Positions 25,651-34,991 of a stretch of DNA of 64,000 bases are shown here, one piece after another. Every line of letters starts with the position of its first letter. The stretch's first letter is position 1. Both the position numbers and the translations under genes were made by a program. Source of the DNA: JABWBD01 sp040768665 (GTDB taxonomy: Bacteria > Planctomycetota > Planctomycetia > Pirellulales > Thermoguttaceae); NCBI GenBank assembly GCA_040768665.1, contig JAXGMN010000054.1:19843-83842 (forward strand), read 5' to 3'. The notes under the pieces were generated by a model. The model saw nothing but the letters and a program-made list of their open reading frames with translations. It was not told where the DNA came from and ran no database searches.

Positions 25651-25752
25651 AGAGCCGATCCCAAAACCTCGCGAGGAGAAGGGGACAGGCACACTTTGCT
25701 CCGAAGACTCCGCAAAATAAGCCAGTCCCCGACGGTTTTGGGGTAGGCTCTT
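25651..25752. repeat. 102-bp palindromic element (intergenic copy)
   Basis: Arms AGAGCCGATCCCAAAACC and GGTTTTGGGGTAGGCTCT around the core GGGGACAGGCACACTTTGC / GCAAAATAAGCCAGTCCCC. Exactly the same length as the GH2 copy and the copy at 57484. It sits between convergent stops, the amidohydrolase at 25530 and the aminotransferase at 25756, only 3 bases from the latter. Confidence 0.9.
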
Positions 25753-25755
25753 AGC

Positions 25756-27099
25756 TCATCGCATGGCCGCAGCATACTGAGCCGCCTCTTTCATCAACTC
25801 GATCGCCCGGCAAATTCGCGGCAACTCTTCAAACCCGTACGACAACCGCAACTGACGCCGCCCGGCCTCCACAAGTTCGCCACGGCGATGGGCGCAGAAC
25901 TCACCCGGAATATAAGCCACGCGTGCCTTCTTCGATCCCACCTGGCCGTCGACCTGCGGGTCGCCGGTCGTCCGCGACAGAAACCGGAAGAAGGCCGAGT
26001 TCTCGTGCGTCTCCACCGAGTCGAAAGTCAGGTAGTAGTAAAACCCGGCTGTGCCGCCGCGCACGTCAGTCAGAAACGGCCCGAGGTTTGCGTCGATCCA
26101 CTGCCGCGTTGCCGCCGCCTTGTCGCGATAGCCCAGGTTCACTCTGCGAATTTGTTCGGCGACGTGGCGATCCAAAAGGTAGCTTGCCATCTCCTGCGTC
26201 ACCAGCGGGGCGCTGAATCCGGCGTCGCTCGTCCTTTGCACCATCGCATCGACAAACGGCCCCGGCGGACCGATCATATAGCCAATCCGCAGCGACGGGG
26301 CAAGAATCTTCGAAAGCGTCCCGATTTCGTAAACAAGGCCCTCCTTGTCGCAGAGCAACCCGGACTGCGGACGCTCCACCTCCGGATCGTGAATCAGGTC
26401 TTCGTAGGCCTTGTCAAAGAAGACCGGAATCCGGGTTCCGACCTCCCGTGACAGTCTCGCGGCAATCTCAACCAGCCGCCGTCTTCGCTCCGTGTTCAGT
26501 ATCGTGCAAGTCGGATTGTTGACTGTAACCACGTAGAAAAACCGAATCTCGCGCCGGCGGCTCCCCAATTCCTCGAGCTTCGCCGCGAGCCGGTCGGTAT
26601 CCAGTCCATGCTCGTCTTCCGCGACGGCGCACACCTCATAACCAAGCCTCTCGAGAAAATTGCAGTAAATGTAGTAGATCGGGTCTGCCGTGATCACGAT
26701 CCCCGGCTTGAGAACGTGGGCGATGCTTTCCAGCAGGCTGGTCGCACCATTTGGCCCGACGATGATTCGGTTCTTGGCGAGTACCTCGTCGGTCAGCCGG
26801 CCAACGCCCTTGCCCACGTGAAATTGCCGGATCGACTCGATCAGGTTTTCGGATCCGTCGGGCCCGCCATAATTCAGAGCGACGCGGTACTTGCTCGGGT
26901 TTGCAAGGACTTCATGCAGTGCTTCTTCGATAGCCGCTCGTGGGATCGTGTTCTCGTTCACGTAGCCCACGCCCAGATTGATATCTACGTCATCCCGAAA
27001 GTCGACCGCGAACGCCGCCATCATTCGGGCGACGGGTGACGGTTCGGCCGACATCCGGCCGTACTGCGAGAGAAGCCTTTCATCTGCATCCATGGGCAT
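25756..27099 (-). CDS. PLP-dependent aminotransferase class I/II
   Basis: A 447-aa fold-type I PLP enzyme. Lys264 in GTLSKILAPSLRIGY is the cofactor lysine, NNPTC (194-198) and Asp229 in FFDKAYEDL are the usual pyridoxal-contacting residues, and Arg in LRLSYGFEE near the C-terminus likely binds the substrate carboxylate. It transfers an amino group between an amino acid and a 2-oxoacid; substrate unknown. Its stop is 3 bases from a 102-bp palindrome, which could be its RNA 3' end. It is about 120 bases downstream of the SMP-30 gene on the same strand. Confidence 0.85.
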   Translation of the reverse strand: MPMDADERLLSQYGRMSAEPSPVARMMAAFAVDFRDDVDINLGVGYVNENTIPRAAIEEALHEVLANPSKYRVALNYGGPDGSENLIESIRQFHVGKGVGRLTDEVLAKNRIIVGPNGATSLLESIAHVLKPGIVITADPIYYIYCNFLERLGYEVCAVAEDEHGLDTDRLAAKLEELGSRRREIRFFYVVTVNNPTCTILNTERRRRLVEIAARLSREVGTRIPVFFDKAYEDLIHDPEVERPQSGLLCDKEGLVYEIGTLSKILAPSLRIGYMIGPPGPFVDAMVQRTSDAGFSAPLVTQEMASYLLDRHVAEQIRRVNLGYRDKAAATRQWIDANLGPFLTDVRGGTAGFYYYLTFDSVETHENSAFFRFLSRTTGDPQVDGQVGSKKARVAYIPGEFCAHRRGELVEAGRRQLRLSYGFEELPRICRAIELMKEAAQYAAAMR

Positions 27100-27216
27100 T
27101 CGTCCGGTGATCGAGCAACTGCCTCATTCCGTTTGTTCGTAGCTTAACGGACCGCCCCGCCGGCGCTCAACAGGAGCCCGGTGTCGGGTGCCTTTTTTCG
27201 TCCTCCCGACGCTCCG

Positions 27217-28239
27217 CTAGCGCCCGGCCTTGGTGGCTGTCCTGATCCGGCACAAGTACATGTCCGCCGTAATAAAGAGCGTCGATCCGTCCTCTCCGAA
27301 CGCGCAGTTGGCCGTCGGCACGCCGGGATTGATGCGGCCCAGCCATTTGCCGTCGGGCGCGAAAACATTCACGCCGCCGGGGCCTGTCGCAAACAGGTTT
27401 CCCGCCCGATCGACCTTCAATCCATCCGGCAACCCCTTCAGGTCGCCGACCCAATCCGTGGCATCGAAGAAGACTCGCCCCTCGTCGATCGTGCCGTCGT
27501 CTTTCACGTGGTAAGCCATCCAGATCGCCTTCTTGGGATCCGACTGGGCCACGTAGAGGATGCTCTCGTCCGGCGAAAAGGCGATACCGTTGGGCCGAGT
27601 AAGCTTATCGGTCAGAAGCGTCAGCTTTCCGTTCGTCGACAGTCGGTAGACGCCGCAGAAGTCGAGTTCCCGCAGCTTCTCCTGCTGCCCCGGCGGCAGC
27701 CCGTACGGCGGATCGGTAAAGTAGAGATCACCATTAGACTTGTACACTGCGTCGTTGGGGCTGTTCAAGCGTTTGCCCCGGTAACGGTCGACAAGGGTCA
27801 CGAACGTTCCATCCTGATCCAGCCTCGCGACCTGGCGATTGCCGTGCTGGCAGAGAACGAGCCTCCTTTGCGAATCGAACAGCAGCCCGTTCGACCCCAT
27901 CTCTCCGCCACGCGCCGCCACCCCGGTATACCCGCTCGGCTTAAGGAAAACGCTGATTCCTTCGTGCGGGCTCCATTTCATGACGGAGTTGTTCGGAATG
28001 TCGGAGAAAAGCAGGTAACCGCCGCTCGGGTCCCAGACCGGCCCCTCCGACCACTCGAAACCCTCCGCCAACTTCTCCAGGACGGCGTCTTGCGGCACGA
28101 CCGTATCGAACCGTGGATCCGCCCGTTCGACAGTACCGACTGCGGGGTAGGATCGCTCGCGCTCCGCAGCGTCGGCCATCCCGCCCACGACCGCAACCGC
28201 GCACCACGTAAAAACTGTTGCCACCCCTCGTACGTTCAT
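27217..28239 (-). CDS. SMP-30/gluconolactonase family protein
   Basis: A 340-aa exported six-bladed beta-propeller with a signal peptide (about 1-25, ending ADAA). Glu65 in SEGPVWD is the expected metal ligand, with further ligands in LNSPNDAVY and PNGIAFSPDE. Family members open sugar lactones. The start at 28239 is preferred over two Met codons further upstream because GGGGAG lies 7 bases before it. It is followed by the aminotransferase gene and preceded by a DinB gene (45 bases), all on the minus strand. Confidence 0.85.
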   Translation of the reverse strand: MNVRGVATVFTWCAVAVVGGMADAAERERSYPAVGTVERADPRFDTVVPQDAVLEKLAEGFEWSEGPVWDPSGGYLLFSDIPNNSVMKWSPHEGISVFLKPSGYTGVAARGGEMGSNGLLFDSQRRLVLCQHGNRQVARLDQDGTFVTLVDRYRGKRLNSPNDAVYKSNGDLYFTDPPYGLPPGQQEKLRELDFCGVYRLSTNGKLTLLTDKLTRPNGIAFSPDESILYVAQSDPKKAIWMAYHVKDDGTIDEGRVFFDATDWVGDLKGLPDGLKVDRAGNLFATGPGGVNVFAPDGKWLGRINPGVPTANCAFGEDGSTLFITADMYLCRIRTATKAGR

Positions 28240-28284
28240 GGCCATTCTCCCCAAGAAAGCGGTATCGGTGCCAGTCAACTTCGC

Positions 28285-28794
28285 CTACATTCCTTCCTCA
28301 TCCGCCGACGGACCATACAGCGCGGGCACCGGCACGTCATTCAACCGCAGGTAAACGCACAGATGCGCGCGGTGGTGGATGTTGTGACTGAGCACGAAAC
28401 TGCGAAGCACAGCGATGCGAGGCAGCGTGAAGATGGTCTCGCCTGCCTTCAGCAACGACCACGGCTCCAGGAATTGTCCGTCCGCAGTTGCCGCGATCGC
28501 GGCTCGCGCAGCGGCCACGTTCTTGTCAAACCGGTCGAGAATTGCCTCGCGTGACGTGGCCGGCGGAGTCCGGTAAGGCTCACCGTCCTTCGGGGCAACG
28601 TCAAATTCGTCCTGGTTCAGGCTTACGTCCACCCAACCCGGAATCTCCGCAAGGTGCATCCCCACCCAGCCGATCGTATTGGATTTCTCGTGGACTTTCC
28701 AATCCAGCTTGTCCGCGGGGATCCGCTCGAGCACCTTTCGGGTATTGGCCATCTCATGATCGAATTCCGGCAGGATCGATTGGCTCAAACTCAT
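28285..28794 (-). CDS. DinB-like metal-binding four-helix protein
   Basis: A 169-aa DinB/YfiT-type helical bundle. His47 in VGMHLAE and His137 and His141 in SHNIHHRAH form the usual metal triad. Many members are thiol-dependent transferases, others have no known activity. The start is secure: GGAGGA lies 5 bases before the ATG. It lies upstream of the SMP-30 gene on the same strand and may share its transcript. Confidence 0.8.
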   Translation of the reverse strand: MSLSQSILPEFDHEMANTRKVLERIPADKLDWKVHEKSNTIGWVGMHLAEIPGWVDVSLNQDEFDVAPKDGEPYRTPPATSREAILDRFDKNVAAARAAIAATADGQFLEPWSLLKAGETIFTLPRIAVLRSFVLSHNIHHRAHLCVYLRLNDVPVPALYGPSADEEGM

Positions 28795-29340
28795 GGCTTC
28801 CTCCAGGAAGAAGAGACTGCGACATGCCATACCGCCCGAGACTACTCGACAGATCTTATCACGCCAGACGTTCGACGTCGAATACGGGGTGCTGGAGACT
28901 GCTTCTTCTACAGGTTGATTCTCCGGTTCCAAGACTGCTGAAGGACTGGGTTTGCAACCGGTGGTGCTTGATTGGACGACAGGTACAAGATGTTGCGGTG
29001 CATGGCCCCCTTTCCTGGCGCGGTTTTGGGCTGGAGGCAATCGGCCTCTTGGTTCGGGTGGCTGTCTTCAAGGGAGTGTTTTTCAAGACCGATTGGGCGC
29101 GGTATGAAGAGGCGCGGCCGGGGACACTGCGGCTGGTACTGAGGGCAAAGAATCATCGGCGCTTTGACACGAGAGTGTCGTGGAGTGCTCTTGGCACGCC
29201 GAGCTGCATCACCCAAAAGAATGTCTGCATCGGGCCGGGCGATGTACTCGGCGGGGTCCACCGGTGCCGGGCAGATCTTTGCTTGCTGAAGGATTCTGGC
29301 CGTCCTCAGCAACCGTGGCCGTGAGATGTTCCCATGGGGC
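28795..29340. other. 546-bp gap with a possible gene remnant
   Basis: No intact gene. On the plus strand a frame around 29050-29160 reads VAVFKGVFFKTDWARYEEA and PGTLRLV, which looks protein-like but has no start of its own and runs into a composition that is not. It may be the tail of a decayed gene. Confidence 0.35.
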
Positions 29341-29613
29341 CTAAGCTGCCACCGCAAGCTGCTCGACTCGCTCAAACAGGTTGATTGTCTTGAGCATCTC
29401 GCCGTTCTCGCTGTAGAACTGCAAGAGGCCGACATCGACCAACCACATGGCCATGAGGTCGTCCGTGCGATAGGTCCGGGCGACGTAGCGGCCCCGCTGC
29501 ATGACGACTTCCTCCTCCAGATCGAAGAGTCGGAAGGGCTGAACTCCCAGTGCCCGAAGCGTCCAGACGACCAGTCTGCGGACCTCCTGCGGGTCCGGTT
29601 CGATTCGCATCAT
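29341..29613 (-). CDS. small hypothetical protein
   Basis: A 90-aa protein I do not recognise. It is acidic with mixed alpha/beta character (EVRRLVVWTLRALGV, LMAMWLVDVGLLQFYSENG). The start has a perfect AGGAGG about 7 bases upstream, and the frame has normal composition, so it is likely real. It is divergent from the Rpn nuclease gene. No function can be proposed. Confidence 0.6.
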   Translation of the reverse strand: MMRIEPDPQEVRRLVVWTLRALGVQPFRLFDLEEEVVMQRGRYVARTYRTDDLMAMWLVDVGLLQFYSENGEMLKTINLFERVEQLAVAA

Positions 29614-29949
29614 CGCAACCTCCTGTTGCTGATTTCGACGTCCTGCCGTGCTGTGCGAGCCACCAATCTACCGCTGATTGCCTTACGAGAAAATAGCGAT
29701 TCTTTCGTTGCGTGTGTGACCACCAAGAGCGTCGATTTCTCAGTCCGGATCCAAGGGCGTAAGTGGGTGCGGGTATTGGAGTTATTGCTCCGCCGGAGTG
29801 CGTCGAAAGTGCGCCACGCGGTACGGAATCGCCGCGCGGTGAGTTTCTGCTGCACTGCCGCCAATGCGCGTGACCGTGCGCAGCACATCGGGTACAATGG
29901 CTGGAACGAGGGGACCCCGCACCGCATTCACTCGTTGCCGCCTACGGCC
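29614..29949. other. divergent intergenic region
   Basis: 336 bases between the minus-strand 90-aa gene and the plus-strand Rpn gene. Both promoters should lie here. No repeat or operator was recognised. Confidence 0.4.
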
Positions 29950-30912
29950 ATGCCGCTCGGAATTCGCCCCATCAACGACTTCGCCTTCAAGAGGACCTTC
30001 GGGACCCCGGAGAACCGTGCGGCCTTGATCAGTCTGCTCAACGCGATTCTCAAGCTGACTTCGCCGATCGTCGACGTTACGATCGAAAACCCGTTCAACC
30101 TGCAGGATTTCGAGGACGACAAACTGTCGGTGCTCGACATCAAGGCCGTCGATCGCTCGGGAGCGATCTACCATATCGAGATGCAGTTGGCGATTTTCGC
30201 GGGCCTGGTGCAACGCATCGTCTTCTACGGTTGCGAACTCTATACCGATCAACTTAGGGCGGGAGACGACTACGCGGGACTCCATCCCGTCTATTCCATT
30301 TGCCTGGTGAACGGCATTCTGTGGCCGGACGCACCCCAAGTCCACCATGCTTTTCGCCTGGCCGACGAGGAATCGGGGCGGGTCCTGCGTGGAACGTTGG
30401 AAATTCACACAATCGAGCTGGGAAGATATACTTTAGGGGAGACGGATCTGACGGCCGACGACATGCTCAACTGCTGGCTGTACTGGCTCTTGCACGCACA
30501 GGATTATGAGCCCGCGGCGCTGCTGGAGCTGTTGCCCCAACCGGCGATACGGCAGGCGACGGAGACGCTTGCCAGGATATCACAAATCAGTGAGGACAAA
30601 GCGATGTACGACGCGAGAGAGAAAGCGATTCGAGACCGGAAGTGGGAGCTCAACGCTGCCTACCGCGACGGCGAACGAGAAGGCAAGATCGAAGGCAAGA
30701 TCGAAGGCAAGATCGAAGGCAAGATCGAAGGCAAGATCGAAGGCAAGATCGAAGGCAAGATCGAAGGCAAGATCGAGTTGATCCGCACACTCCAGGGGAT
30801 ACTGTCTATTCCTATCAGCGAGGAGCAGGAACTGCGTGGGATGACCTTGGAACAGCTTGAGGCATTCACGAGCAGTTTGCAGGAGAGAATACGCAGGCGC
30901 CCGTCTCGGTAG
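29950..30912 (+). CDS. Rpn family PD-(D/E)XK nuclease (recombination-promoting)
   Basis: A 320-aa protein of the Rpn/transposase_31-like nuclease family. It opens IRPINDFAFKRTFGTPEN, typical of the family. Asp63 in SVLDIKA and Glu77-x-Gln79 in YHIEMQL fit the D...ExQ nuclease motif. Family members promote RecA-independent recombination, and some act in phage defence. Residues 245-276 are eight perfect GKIE repeats forming a charged helix or coiled coil, followed by a short C-terminal segment. The ATG at 29950 is chosen because family similarity starts there. The gene is isolated on the plus strand among minus-strand genes. Confidence 0.85.
   Translation: MPLGIRPINDFAFKRTFGTPENRAALISLLNAILKLTSPIVDVTIENPFNLQDFEDDKLSVLDIKAVDRSGAIYHIEMQLAIFAGLVQRIVFYGCELYTDQLRAGDDYAGLHPVYSICLVNGILWPDAPQVHHAFRLADEESGRVLRGTLEIHTIELGRYTLGETDLTADDMLNCWLYWLLHAQDYEPAALLELLPQPAIRQATETLARISQISEDKAMYDAREKAIRDRKWELNAAYRDGEREGKIEGKIEGKIEGKIEGKIEGKIEGKIEGKIELIRTLQGILSIPISEEQELRGMTLEQLEAFTSSLQERIRRRPSR
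30682..30777 (+). repeat. eight tandem 12-bp coding repeats (GKIE)
   Basis: GGCAAGATCGAA is repeated eight times with no mismatch except the last base of the final unit (GAG). The period is a multiple of three, so copy-number changes by slippage keep the frame and only lengthen or shorten the charged segment of the Rpn protein. Confidence 0.95.
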
Positions 30913-31188
30913 GAATCAACCGTGGTGCGGCTGCCGACGCAGAAGCCAAGCGCCAACGGACGAACGATGGTCTGCCCCATACCGACGCCTAATGCAGCGC
31001 CGAGGGATTCGGCGGCGAGAGAGCGGGAAACGGTTCCAGGAGCCGTTGTCGCCCATCCCAGTTCGCCTCCCCCCTTTGCATGTCTGATCTCAGCGATTTG
31101 ATTTACGGCACGACGCTGCTCTGCATGAATTCGGTGTCCGGTCCGGTGCCGAATTCTGCCTGCCACACAGCGTTTGCAGTTTGAGTAT

Positions 31189-34100
31189 CTAACCCCGCGG
31201 CTGAACCGGATTCGCGGCGTCTTTGGGCATCTCCTTGCCGGTCGGCGGCCATGGGCTCGCTCCCGGCACGCGGAGATAATGGACGGCCGTGCGGCCCGAG
31301 GCCAGTTCTCTTGCCTCGATTTGCCAAACGCCCATCGGATCGTTCGGCGCGATGTCCAGGGGGATCTCGACTCTGCCGTCGGCAGCGCCATAGTAGCCGC
31401 TGAATTCTGCAGTCCCGCCGGCAGCATCGCGGATCGTCACTTCCACGGGCACTACCGCGTCGACCGGCTTGTTCTCGCCGTCGAGCACGCCGATCAGACA
31501 CTTGCCCGACTTGCCCCGCTCGATCGACTCGGGTCCGGAAATCGCCACGCGCGCGATCGGCCGGCTGGTGATCATGTAGAGCTTGCCGTCGCACGGGCCG
31601 AGGGCCGCGTCGGTGAGTAGATGTCCGTTTTGTTCCCGGGCCGTTACCGGTTTGCCGTCCACGAGGTCGTAGACGAACCCTGCCGGGCGGCGAACGGCAA
31701 CCGTGGCATCGGATGGCAGTCCATTTTCCATCACGCGACCGTGGTGACCGACGTAGTCGCCGTATTCCCGGTGATCGTTGACCAGGAAGAGATAGTCGGT
31801 GTCCTTGTAGCGACGGGTGTACGGGATCACATCGGGATTGGCCGTGTCGACATAAGGCCGATAGCTCGCGTCGAGCTTCTTGCGGAGTTCGGCGGCGAGT
31901 GCGACGAGGGCCGCCTTGTCCTCCTTGGCCTTTCCGGTCCGTTCGTAAGCGGTCAGCACGACGTCCGGCTTGATCGCCGGCGCGAGGCGCTCGTCGCCGA
32001 TGACGATTCCGCCGGCGGCCTGAAACTGTTTCACCTTTGCCGCGACCGATTCGGTGAGCACGTCGCAGTCGGCCATGATCAGCACACGGTAGCCTTCCAG
32101 CCCCTTTTCCGCCACGGTTTCATCATAGACGATTTCCGGCTGGAGGTGGGCCCAGAGCGAAACGAGGAAGGCGTCGGCCTGCCACTTGCCGCTCCAGCCG
32201 TAGGTACCGCGGCGAGCGAACATCTCGGAGGCAAAACTCTCGAGAAACGCCACATCGGTTTGCATGCGGGGCACCTGAAGGAGCGTCGGACCCAGCGGAC
32301 GGACGACCTGGCCGATCAGACGCGCGAGTTCATGCTGCGTCTGGGGATGTGTAAAACGGTATCCGCCCGGCGGCGAGCAGGGCACCAGCGACTGCCAACC
32401 GTGATACATGATGCCGCGGATCGGACGGGCGATCTTCATCCAGAACGCCTCGCGGAGGTGCATCGGGGCAATCGTGATAAAGGGAGCCTCGGGCTGCTCG
32501 ACTTCCCAACTGGCCTTGTACGGCACCGCGTCTTCGGGCTTCTTCGGTTCCGGCGCGGTCTGGCTGCGGTACCAGATGATCTGCGTCATCTTCATGACGT
32601 CCTGGCCCGGCTTGCCCTGCGCCATGGCGAGCAACTCCTCCGTCGCCACGGCGATCCGGATGGGGTCGGGATAGGAATAGGTCCACTGCGAAAGAACGTC
32701 GACGTCGCCTCCGCTGCCATAGACCTTGGCGACGCGGGCTGCCGGATCGTGATACGTCCAGAAATCTTTCTTGGCGGCCGACTTCAGGCCACGGACGAGT
32801 TCGGAGTTCAGGCCGTTCCAGCCGTCGCCGGTCTTCCAGTACCACTTATAGTAGACGTAGATCGGGTGATTATCCGGGATCACCCGCGACTCGGGAAAGC
32901 CGGACAGTTTCGTGTAGTCGACGCCCCACTTCGCGCTGACTTCAGCCGGGATGTCGATACCGGCGTGTTTTCGGAACGCCTCGACGTCGTGTGGATGGAA
33001 GCAGCAGTTGGCGCCGTCGCGAACCTCGGTGTGAACCATGGCCGCGCCAAACGCCGGAGATGGGCTGTAGGCCTGCGCGACCGACGCGCCCACGTTGTAG
33101 CAGCACTTCTGGAGTTCGGGGAACAGGCCGCAGATGTCTTTCGTGTACGGCTCTGTGTTGCGGTTCACCCGCTGGAACTGCTTCCGGTCGCGCATGGCGG
33201 AGCCGGGAGAGAGGCTCGCCACAACGGTGAGATTCTCGGCCAAAGCGAGGTCGAGCATCTTCTTGTTCGCCTCGACCGTTTCGGGCTTCGAGGGGCTGAT
33301 CGGCTTGCCCGCTTCGAAGATCGCGCCGTAGTCGGCCCCGAAGCCGAGCGCATGGGTGAATCCGATCCGCTTGAGCCGGTCCATTTCCTCGGTGATTCCG
33401 CCGTGGACGCCCCACATGAGCACCGGAAACTGGTTCGGCGGGCGGCGGGCGACCAATTGAACGCCAAAGGAATCGCGTGTCTCAAACGCCTCAGGAGCGG
33501 TCGCGACGAGTTGTGAGCGGATCGCGTACTCGCCCGGTCGCATGCGCGTTTGGACGGGGTAGTCGACCGTTGTGGCCGCACCCGGGGCGAGGTCGGCGAT
33601 TTTCGTCTGCTCGACCGCGAGGCCATCGGTATCGATCGACACGGTTGCAGCGGCAAGGGGCCGGCGCTGCAGGTTCGTAACCGTGAACCGGACCGTGGCA
33701 TCCGGCTCCATGCGGATGAACACACCGCGGTCGCTCGTCCTTTCGAACTTCGCCCGGCGGAACTCGCGGACACCGGTCGAGAGGCGGACCTGATCGATCA
33801 GGCCCGGGAAGCCGTGGTAGTAGCTGCCGATGCGGTCACCGATCGACAGCGGGTGCCTGCCGGGTGATATCGACTTGCGTGCCGGGACTTCCTTCCTGCC
33901 CGCGGGGATGCCGTTGACGTAAAAGGCACCCTCGCCCGCGCCGTCGTAGGTAAACGCGACGTGGTACCACGTGCCGGATTCGAACCTTGCCGGTTCGGCG
34001 TGCCAGGTTTCCGATTCCGAACCGAAGCCGAGGACAGCCCGCAGGATGCGAGAACCGTTGCGATCGGCCGCACCGAGGATCAACTGGTAGTCGTCGTCGG

Positions 34101-34545
34101 CCACGTACTTCTTGTCGATCAGGAAGGAGTCGGGATAGTCGTTGTTCAGAGCTTCCTTGGGTTGGATCCACAACTCGATCGTGAACGGCCCTTTGGGGCT
34201 CAGGTCGGGATGAGGTTTGGCGACCGCCGCATGGCGCTCGTCGGCTACCGGCCAGCCGGGCGCCGATTCCAGGGCGCCGCCAAAGCGGCCCTGGGCGTTC
34301 ACCTTCGCGCCGGAAAACGTCAACTCATGTCCATGGCCGGAAGCATCTTTCGTCTCCTCGCCAGAGTTGAACTGCCAGAGCCCGACGACATGCGGGCCGG
34401 TGGCGTCTTCGCCGGTGTACTCCGACTGCCATGGCTCGCACAGCGGCACCGCCGGCGGATCCGCCGCCGAGACGATGGCACACGCGAAAACTGTCAGCAA
34501 CCCCAACACGCTGCGGTATGTCGATCGCATTTCCGTTCGCCTCAT
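31189..34545 (-). CDS. secreted LamG-domain protein, glycosidase-like
   Basis: A 1118-aa exported protein with a signal peptide (about 1-28, ending VSA). A LamG/concanavalin-like domain covers about residues 50-265 (GLWQFNSGEETKDASGHGH; PFTIELWIQP; GTWYHVAFTYDG). A beta-sandwich linker follows, then a TIM-barrel-like region from about 365 (FPVLMWGVHGG) and a domain around 760-900 that looks like a beta-galactosidase-type trimerisation fold (GYRVLIMADCDVL). A glycosidase function is inferred; catalytic residues could not be fixed. Its ATG overlaps the TGA of the upstream DsrE gene (ATGA), an unexpected coupling of an exported giant with a small cytoplasmic protein. Confidence 0.65.
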   Translation of the reverse strand: MRRTEMRSTYRSVLGLLTVFACAIVSAADPPAVPLCEPWQSEYTGEDATGPHVVGLWQFNSGEETKDASGHGHELTFSGAKVNAQGRFGGALESAPGWPVADERHAAVAKPHPDLSPKGPFTIELWIQPKEALNNDYPDSFLIDKKYVADDDYQLILGAADRNGSRILRAVLGFGSESETWHAEPARFESGTWYHVAFTYDGAGEGAFYVNGIPAGRKEVPARKSISPGRHPLSIGDRIGSYYHGFPGLIDQVRLSTGVREFRRAKFERTSDRGVFIRMEPDATVRFTVTNLQRRPLAAATVSIDTDGLAVEQTKIADLAPGAATTVDYPVQTRMRPGEYAIRSQLVATAPEAFETRDSFGVQLVARRPPNQFPVLMWGVHGGITEEMDRLKRIGFTHALGFGADYGAIFEAGKPISPSKPETVEANKKMLDLALAENLTVVASLSPGSAMRDRKQFQRVNRNTEPYTKDICGLFPELQKCCYNVGASVAQAYSPSPAFGAAMVHTEVRDGANCCFHPHDVEAFRKHAGIDIPAEVSAKWGVDYTKLSGFPESRVIPDNHPIYVYYKWYWKTGDGWNGLNSELVRGLKSAAKKDFWTYHDPAARVAKVYGSGGDVDVLSQWTYSYPDPIRIAVATEELLAMAQGKPGQDVMKMTQIIWYRSQTAPEPKKPEDAVPYKASWEVEQPEAPFITIAPMHLREAFWMKIARPIRGIMYHGWQSLVPCSPPGGYRFTHPQTQHELARLIGQVVRPLGPTLLQVPRMQTDVAFLESFASEMFARRGTYGWSGKWQADAFLVSLWAHLQPEIVYDETVAEKGLEGYRVLIMADCDVLTESVAAKVKQFQAAGGIVIGDERLAPAIKPDVVLTAYERTGKAKEDKAALVALAAELRKKLDASYRPYVDTANPDVIPYTRRYKDTDYLFLVNDHREYGDYVGHHGRVMENGLPSDATVAVRRPAGFVYDLVDGKPVTAREQNGHLLTDAALGPCDGKLYMITSRPIARVAISGPESIERGKSGKCLIGVLDGENKPVDAVVPVEVTIRDAAGGTAEFSGYYGAADGRVEIPLDIAPNDPMGVWQIEARELASGRTAVHYLRVPGASPWPPTGKEMPKDAANPVQPRG

Positions 34546-34892
34546 GAAATCGTGATGACCTTGTCCACTTCATTCATCATTCGCACGATATCGGGCATCC
34601 CCCGCCCTTCTCCGACAGCCATCTTGTCCTCCAGTCCGTAGTAGTCCAGGCACGTCAGGCAACTGACGATTTTCGTTCCGAGGCTTTCCAGCAGTCTCAG
34701 GCCAAGCACGAACGGTGAACCCTCGGCGACGCACTTCACACCTTCCGTGTAGAAACAGATCACCGCGGGCTTCTCCGGAATACGTTCCAGAGTGTGGAAG
34801 AACTTATCGAGCATGTCCGTCCCAAATGCCGCGTCTTCCGGCTGCACGGTGCCCAGCGCCGGCGCCGTAACAAGGATCATGGTGTTCTTCAT
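34542..34892 (-). CDS. DsrE-family protein resembling the YedF C-terminal domain
   Basis: A 116-aa cytoplasmic protein. LGTKIVSCLTCLDYYGLED (71-89), with Cys78 and Cys81, and EVDKVITIS at the end, match the DsrE-like domain of YedF, a protein linked to sulfur or selenium transfer. Ordinary YedF has a TusA-like domain in front; here only the DsrE part is present. Its stop overlaps the start of the LamG gene. A persulfide-relay role is the family inference, but no sulfur-metabolism gene is nearby. Confidence 0.75.
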   Translation of the reverse strand: MKNTMILVTAPALGTVQPEDAAFGTDMLDKFFHTLERIPEKPAVICFYTEGVKCVAEGSPFVLGLRLLESLGTKIVSCLTCLDYYGLEDKMAVGEGRGMPDIVRMMNEVDKVITIS

Positions 34893-34962
34893 GGCGGTTT
34901 TCCGATTCTGCCGGGAGCATTTTCGTTAACCGTTAGGATAGCAGGTTGGAAGGCTGGTGGCA

Positions 34963-34991
34963 GTAGGTCCCGCCCGGCAAGCGGGACCTAC
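34963..34991. repeat. TAGGTCCCGC palindrome at the yraN stop codon
   Basis: GTAGGTCCCGC / GCGGGACCTAC is a near-perfect inverted repeat around CCGGCAA. The TAG stop of yraN (34988-34990, minus strand) is the first three bases of this palindrome. The same palindrome recurs three times at 40645-40987. Confidence 0.85.

Noticed and set aside
29050..29324. Plus-strand frame reading FKTDWARYEEA
   Set aside because: Protein-like but without start, ribosome site or identifiable family; noted only as a possible remnant.
30660..31427. Minus-strand ORF with ILPS repeats opposite the Rpn gene
   Set aside because: It is the antisense translation of the GKIE repeats and runs into the LamG gene.
31621..33516. 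Long plus-strand ORF of 631 aa opposite the LamG gene
   Set aside because: Antisense shadow of a high-GC gene; the minus-strand frame has a signal peptide and recognisable domains.
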